From: an uncultured Mycoplasmatota bacterium
GTDB taxonomy: Bacteria > Bacillota_I > Bacilli_A > RF39 > UBA660
Reading direction: 5' to 3'
Length of the DNA stretch: 9,090 bases
NCBI GenBank assembly: GCA_947572405.1
Contig: CANPBV010000066.1
Coordinates: 1-9,090 of the forward strand
Position 1 is the stretch's first letter, and each line of letters opens with the position of its first letter. The notes beneath the pieces are model-generated. The model did not search any database. It was not told the origin of the DNA and worked only from the letters and a program-made list of their open reading frames with translations. Made by a program: the position numbers and the translations under genes. Positions 6,279 through 9,090 of this stretch are shown here, one piece after another.

Positions 6279-6293
6279 AACTGATATTTTTTT
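6261..6293. terminator. Bidirectional terminator at the end of copA (copy 1 of a 33-nt repeat)
   Basis: AAAAAATATCAG (6263-6274) pairs perfectly with CTGATATTTTTT (6281-6292) around ATAAAA. T-runs lie on both strands, so it can stop copA from the left and the Rpn-like gene from the right. It includes copA's last codons. All 33 bases recur unchanged at 7476-7508. Confidence 0.85.
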
Positions 6294-6312
6294 CACTGCA
6301 AATTTAATTCAT

Positions 6313-7143
6313 TCAAATACAATTTTTCGAATTTAGTATTTCCTTTTCAGTTAAGCCAGTTACTTTTTTTATTATTGAAATATCCATACCTTCTTGTAAC
6401 ATAGAAAAAGCAGTTTTTAAAATTCCTAGTTTTTTGCCTTTTTCTTCTCCTATCTCAACTCCTTCTCTATAAGAAACTTCCTTCATTAATTTTAAATCAT
6501 CTTCATGTGTCCATTGCATAAATTCACTCCTCATCATTTCCTGGTATTCACTCAAGTCAGCATTATATCGTAATATTATTTTTGCTATATTACCTACAAC
6601 TTTATCATTTACCAATGCTTCTATTTCTTTTGGTTTTTTAGCTTGAAATAAGATTTTATATTTATTTAATAATTCTCTTTGATGGAAGCTTCTAATATTA
6701 AATATCCAAATTTCGTTTTTGTCTCCAAATCTATCATGGGTTATTTCCTCCCTCATCTGGTATTTTAAAAAGTCTTTTTCATAATATTTATAGTTTAATA
6801 ACCAAAACAATTTTACAAACTTTACATGATTATAATTGACATCACCTTTTTGCCAATCTTTACTTATGATCATACTTCTATAGATTTCGCTTCGATTGAT
6901 AAAATTTCCATATTTACTATTTTGCATTTCTAAAATCACATACTCATTCCCGTTTGTTAATAGTAAATCATATTCACCATTTGATAGATTCTTATTTTCA
7001 CCTTGAATTTTTGGATTATGAAAAGTATAACCCAATAAATCGAACTCATAAATATCAAATATCATTTGTTTTAGTAATGAAAAATTTCGAAATACTGCTT
7101 TAAATAAATAATCATTACTTAAATTATAAAATCTTTGTTTCAT
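6313..7143 (-). CDS. PD-(D/E)XK nuclease family 'transposase' / Rpn-like protein (276 aa)
   Basis: The N-terminus (NLSNDYLFKAVFRN) and the core GEYDLLLTNGNEYVILEMQ are typical of the PD-(D/E)XK 'putative transposase' family related to RpnA/YhgA. The likely catalytic residues are D59 and E72 with Q74 (E-x-Q in place of E-x-K). The C-terminal part (about 200-276) has the usual helical tail: a Tyr-Arg-Glu-Gly-x(3)-Gly-x(2)-Lys-Gly segment, then LQEGMDISIIKKVTGLTEKEI, which resembles a small helix-turn-helix. Relatives are metal-dependent DNA endonucleases that raise recA-independent recombination; classical transposition is not established. Start ATG 7143 has AGAGGA seven bases upstream. It looks intact and has its own consensus promoter. 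Identical terminator copies on both sides suggest it arrived as an insertion. Confidence 0.82.
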   Translation of the reverse strand: MKQRFYNLSNDYLFKAVFRNFSLLKQMIFDIYEFDLLGYTFHNPKIQGENKNLSNGEYDLLLTNGNEYVILEMQNSKYGNFINRSEIYRSMIISKDWQKGDVNYNHVKFVKLFWLLNYKYYEKDFLKYQMREEITHDRFGDKNEIWIFNIRSFHQRELLNKYKILFQAKKPKEIEALVNDKVVGNIAKIILRYNADLSEYQEMMRSEFMQWTHEDDLKLMKEVSYREGVEIGEEKGKKLGILKTAFSMLQEGMDISIIKKVTGLTEKEILNSKNCI

Positions 7144-7179
7144 TAAAATTCCTCTTTTCTAAGAAGAATCACTATCTAC

Positions 7180-7208
7180 ATTATAGTAGTTAACTCATTT
7201 CTTGTCAA
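7180..7208 (-). promoter_or_regulatory. Fully consensus promoter of the Rpn-like gene
   Basis: On the minus strand TTGACA (7208-7203), exactly 17 bp, then TATAAT (7185-7180), with both hexamers matching consensus at every position. Transcription would start about 30 nt upstream of the ATG at 7143. This implies strong constitutive expression unless something blocks it. Confidence 0.8.
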
Positions 7209-7475
7209 GTAGACAGTACTACCTTCTCAAAGACATTATTCTATAAAAGTATCTATAAATCCTAACTTTTTTAATGATCATCAATTGAATAGTATCAATT
7301 TAAAAATTGGATATTATAGAATGATATTCATCGTTAAAAGATGGGATTAAAAAATTTACATTATTAAACATCTTAGAAAGATTAGATAATTCTGCCAATA
7401 AAAAGATCAATAGGAAAAATATGACCAAATTTTGAAAAATTAATTTTAAATTGAACCAAAAATTGTTAAATAACG
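7209..7475. other. Intergenic stretch between the Rpn-like gene promoter and the second terminator copy; no gene recognised
   Basis: Very AT-rich, without a start codon plus ribosome site leading into a credible frame. One plus-strand frame is open from 7325 to 7432 (37 codons, ends TTT TGA) but has no start and shows no recognised motif; it may be a remnant. Imperfect inverted repeats around CAATTTAAAAATTG (near 7300-7313), flanked by ATTCTATAA-like arms, form a weak hairpin. It probably came in with the Rpn-like gene. Confidence 0.4.
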
Positions 7476-7508
7476 CTAAAAAATATCAGATAAAACTGAT
7501 ATTTTTTT
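7476..7508. terminator. Terminator of hisS (copy 2 of the 33-nt repeat)
   Basis: Identical over 33 bases to the copA terminator at 6261-6293: a 12-bp stem around ATAAAA, with A- and T-runs on either side. On the minus strand it follows and overlaps the hisS stop codon (7509-7507) and ends in T6, so it should terminate hisS. Confidence 0.85.
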
Positions 7509-8799
7509 ATTTTACAATTTCCACGACTTTTTCTAAATGATCAAATGAAATTTCTACTTGCTCGCTTGTATTCATATTTTTTAAATTAAACTTCCTATTT
7601 TGTATTTCTTCTTCTCCTAATACAATTACAAAAGGAATTTTCTCTTTATTTGCAAAATCTAAGCTTTTCTTTACTTTCTTGCGACTCATTTCCAATTGAA
7701 CTTTTATTGCAAGATTTCTAAGTTTAGTTGCCAAATTTAAACTTTCTATTTCTGTATTCATTGGAATGATAAAAATATCTACTTGTGCCACTTCTTCAAA
7801 TCTCGTATCATTTTTTAAAAGCTCATAAATAGAAGTTAATCCAAAACTAATTCCTACAGCTGGATAACATGTTCCATCATCAATGAATTCGGTGATCATA
7901 TTATCATATCTACCACCGCCACCAATACTTCCTGCTAAGCGTTTATTTTTCTCATATACTTCAAATACATTCCCAGTGTAGTAATCCTGTCCACGCGCTA
8001 AAGTAGAAGTAAATACACAATATTCATCTATTTTTAAACCTTTAATATATTCATCTAATTTATTTAATTCTTCTAATCCTATTTTTATTTTTTGATTATC
8101 AGTATCTTTTAGTTTATCATTCAAATCTTTTAAAGATAATGTAAAATATTCTAAAAGTTTTGTAATTTGTTCTTCATTTAGTCCGATTTCCTTTAATTGT
8201 TCTTTAAATTCTTCTTTTGACAATTTTTCCATTTTATCAACCACCGTCACAACGGTACTTACTAAGCCTTCTTCTATTCCACAATCTAATATCAATCCAC
8301 TCATTAGGCTTCTACTATTATATTTAATTATAATTTCAATATTAAGTTTTTGAAAGGCATGAATATAAAGATTCAATAATTCTGCTTCTATCATTTGTCC
8401 AGATAACCCAACTACGTCTACATCACACTGTGTAAATTCTCTATCTCTTCCTACTTTTACTGGTCCATCCCGAAATACTTTGGCTATTTCATAACGCTTA
8501 AATGGCATTTTTAGCTGATTTTTATTTAAAGCAATTAGTTTTGCAAATGGTACAGTTAGATCATAACGTAGCCCTAGTTCTCTATTTCCCTGATCTTTTA
8601 ATCTATAAATTTCTTTTAATATGTCATTTTGATCATCATATTTTCCACTTAACATATCAAAATAACAAAGGATCGGAGTCTCTATTGGACCATATCCATA
8701 TTCTTCAAATGTCTCTTTTAAAATATCATTAATATAATTTCTAATTTTTTGTTCTTGTGGTAAAAAGTCATATCCACCCTTTACATTTTGTATTTTCAT
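7507..8799 (-). CDS. hisS: Histidyl-tRNA synthetase (430 aa)
   Basis: Class II synthetase that charges tRNA-His with histidine in the cytoplasm. The start chosen is ATG 8799-8797, with GGGAGGA seven bases upstream; a frame start at 8832 would fall inside the leader terminator. Visible motifs: VKGGYDFLP at the N-terminus; motif 1 ETPIL (about 40-44); LGLRYDLTVPFA (76-86); motif 2 FRDGPVKVGRDREFTQCD (from 109, R110); the histidine-site signature LARGQDYYTG (267-276, catalytic Arg269); GGGGRYD (293-299); and motif 3 PAVGISFGLTSI (313-324). A HGTP-type anticodon-binding domain makes up the C-terminus (about 338-430). The position normally held by the motif 3 Arg (FGLDRI/GLERL) is Ser323, which is odd for an essential enzyme. 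It has a dedicated promoter and a His-codon leader peptide upstream. Single-gene transcription unit within the window. Confidence 0.93.
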   Translation of the reverse strand: MKIQNVKGGYDFLPQEQKIRNYINDILKETFEEYGYGPIETPILCYFDMLSGKYDDQNDILKEIYRLKDQGNRELGLRYDLTVPFAKLIALNKNQLKMPFKRYEIAKVFRDGPVKVGRDREFTQCDVDVVGLSGQMIEAELLNLYIHAFQKLNIEIIIKYNSRSLMSGLILDCGIEEGLVSTVVTVVDKMEKLSKEEFKEQLKEIGLNEEQITKLLEYFTLSLKDLNDKLKDTDNQKIKIGLEELNKLDEYIKGLKIDEYCVFTSTLARGQDYYTGNVFEVYEKNKRLAGSIGGGGRYDNMITEFIDDGTCYPAVGISFGLTSIYELLKNDTRFEEVAQVDIFIIPMNTEIESLNLATKLRNLAIKVQLEMSRKKVKKSLDFANKEKIPFVIVLGEEEIQNRKFNLKNMNTSEQVEISFDHLEKVVEIVK

Positions 8800-8821
8800 T
8801 TTATATTCCTCCCATTTTATT

Positions 8822-8857
8822 AAAAAAGCCATACAAGCTTATGGATACCTGTATAGC
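8822..8857 (-). terminator. Attenuator terminator in the hisS leader
   Basis: On the minus strand GCTATACAGG (8857-8848) pairs with CTTGTATGGC (8837-8828), ten pairs with two G-U, around a 10-nt loop. Six T follow (8827-8822). It lies between promoter and hisS start, so it would stop transcription before hisS unless its 5' arm is taken by the antiterminator pairing. Confidence 0.75.
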
Positions 8858-8932
8858 ATATTTTTTATACTAGATACAAGCACTACAAATAGCACTTGTA
8901 TCTACAACAGTCAAAGCTGTATTAACAAGTGC
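8822..8932 (-). promoter_or_regulatory. Predicted histidine-responsive attenuator upstream of hisS
   Basis: Five complementary segments alternate in the minus-strand RNA. (1) GCACTTGT, 8932-8925, inside the leader peptide codons. (2) UAGAUACAAGUGCUA, 8904-8890. (3) UAGUGCUUGUAUCUA, 8885-8871. (4) GCUAUACAGG, 8857-8848. (5) CUUGUAUGGC, 8837-8828. Segment 1 pairs with 2 (8 bp), 2 with 3 (15 bp, UUUG loop), 3 with 4 (about 10 bp with G-U), and 4 with 5 (terminator). A ribosome stalled at the first His codons leaves 1 free, so 1:2 and 3:4 form and hisS is read. A ribosome that runs on to the UGA covers 1, so 2:3 and then 4:5 form and transcription stops. The mechanism is inferred from pairing, not tested. 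No T-box sequence is present. Confidence 0.65.
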
Positions 8933-8967
8933 AGACTATTATGATGATGTTCTATTTTCTTTAACAT
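8911..8967 (-). CDS. hisS leader peptide, 18 aa, with His-His-His and a fourth His
   Basis: MLKKIEHHHNSLHLLIQL is encoded from ATG 8967-8965 to UGA 8913-8911. A ribosome site (AAGGAAG) ends eight bases before the ATG, and the predicted transcript start is about 20 nt upstream. Four of 18 residues are His, three consecutive CAU codons and one CAC, while His is rare in ordinary proteins. The position, just ahead of hisS and of alternative hairpins, fits a sensing peptide whose translation stalls when charged tRNA-His runs low, as for the his and pheST leaders of enteric bacteria. The CAC codon and the UUG after it belong to RNA segment 1 of the attenuator. No function for the peptide itself is expected. 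Confidence 0.75.
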   Translation of the reverse strand: MLKKIEHHHNSLHLLIQL

Positions 8968-8993
8968 AATAATCACTTCCTTAAAACAATTTT

Positions 8994-9022
8994 ATAATAT
9001 CATAGAACTATTCAATTGTCAA
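8994..9022 (-). promoter_or_regulatory. Promoter of hisS and its leader
   Basis: Minus-strand TTGACA (9022-9017), 17-bp spacer, TATTAT (8999-8994), with TG one base before the -10 (extended -10). The predicted start is near 8987, giving a leader of about 190 nt. An AATTGT/ACAATT inverted repeat (9014-9019 and 9026-9031) overlaps the -35 and might bind a regulator; this is only a suggestion. Confidence 0.75.
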
Positions 9023-9070
9023 AAAACAATTTTCAAAGATAGTGTAAAATGGTTTGGGGATGGAGTACAA

Positions 9071-9086
9071 AAAAGGAAGACCTTTT
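9071..9086 (-). terminator. Possible weak terminator at the right edge
   Basis: Minus-strand AAAAGG (9086-9081) pairs with CCTTTT (9076-9071) around a 4-nt loop and is followed by more T. It could end a minus-strand gene lying beyond the window. The stem has only two G-C pairs and the element is cut close to the edge, so support is slight. Positions 9032-9070 hold nothing recognisable. Confidence 0.3.
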
Positions 9087-9090
9087 GTTA

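Noticed and set aside
7325..7435. Short plus-strand open stretch as a gene
   Set aside because: It has no start codon with ribosome site, no recognised motif, and is short for AT-rich DNA.
6261..7508. Classical insertion sequence
   Set aside because: No terminal inverted repeats at the ends and no DDE or HUH transposase; the only flanking repeats are the direct 33-nt terminator copies.
8502..8732. Plus-strand frame opposite hisS
   Set aside because: Shadow of conserved HisRS coding sequence; no independent support.
8800..8832. Longer N-terminus of HisRS starting at ATG 8832
   Set aside because: That ATG lies inside the terminator stem and has no ribosome site; ATG 8799 has GGGAGGA and begins the conserved sequence.
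8800..8990. T-box riboswitch upstream of hisS
   Set aside because: The leader is only about 190 nt and no AGGGUGGnACCGCG-like T-box sequence or Stem I motifs are visible; the His-codon peptide explains it better.
1..9090. CRISPR array, tRNA or rRNA genes, or UGA read as Trp
   Set aside because: No regularly spaced repeats, no cloverleaf or rRNA-like sequence seen, and UGA ends copZ and the leader peptide at places where stops are expected.

Overview
This is an AT-rich window with short intergenic gaps, strong AGGAGG-like ribosome sites, consensus sigma-A-type promoters and many hairpin-plus-T-run terminators. UGA is used as a normal stop. Together these point to a low-GC Bacillota (Firmicutes) chromosome of the gut Bacilli/Erysipelotrichia/Clostridia kind. 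No more exact taxon can be read from the sequence.

Layout, left to right. (1) Positions 1-170 hold the 3' margin of an unseen plus-strand gene (terminator near 73-99), a perfect 15-bp hairpin, and the terminator of a minus-strand lipoprotein gene (169-723). (2) Positions 792-3518 are a tightly overlapping minus-strand operon. It begins with a long fusion protein, a 5'-nucleotidase (HAD/NT5C type) joined to a nucleoside hydrolase (IunH type). Next comes an HD-domain hydrolase, then a DUF3592-like membrane protein, then a terminator at 770-791. Both downstream genes are split by an apparent one-base loss in a homopolymer (A7 and T5). (3) Positions 3519-3876 are a divergent control region. (4) copZ-copA (3877-6278) is a plus-strand copper chaperone and Cu+-exporting P1B-ATPase operon. 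Its strong promoter has a CsoR-like palindrome in the spacer. (5) A minus-strand PD-(D/E)XK 'transposase'/Rpn-family gene (6313-7143) lies between two identical 33-nt copies of a terminator hairpin, one at the end of copA and one at the end of hisS. (6) hisS (7507-8799, minus) follows a strong promoter and a roughly 190-nt leader. The leader encodes an 18-residue peptide with a His-His-His run plus a fourth His, followed by mutually exclusive hairpins ending in an intrinsic terminator.

The most interesting item is the hisS leader. It looks like a ribosome-mediated, histidine-responsive transcription attenuator where a T-box would be expected in this kind of bacterium. Next are the nucleotidase-nucleoside hydrolase fusion, which could carry out two consecutive steps (nucleotide to nucleoside to free base), the two homopolymer frame breaks downstream of it, and the duplicated terminator around the Rpn-like gene. 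The latter suggests that this gene was inserted between copA and hisS, which may once have converged on one shared terminator.
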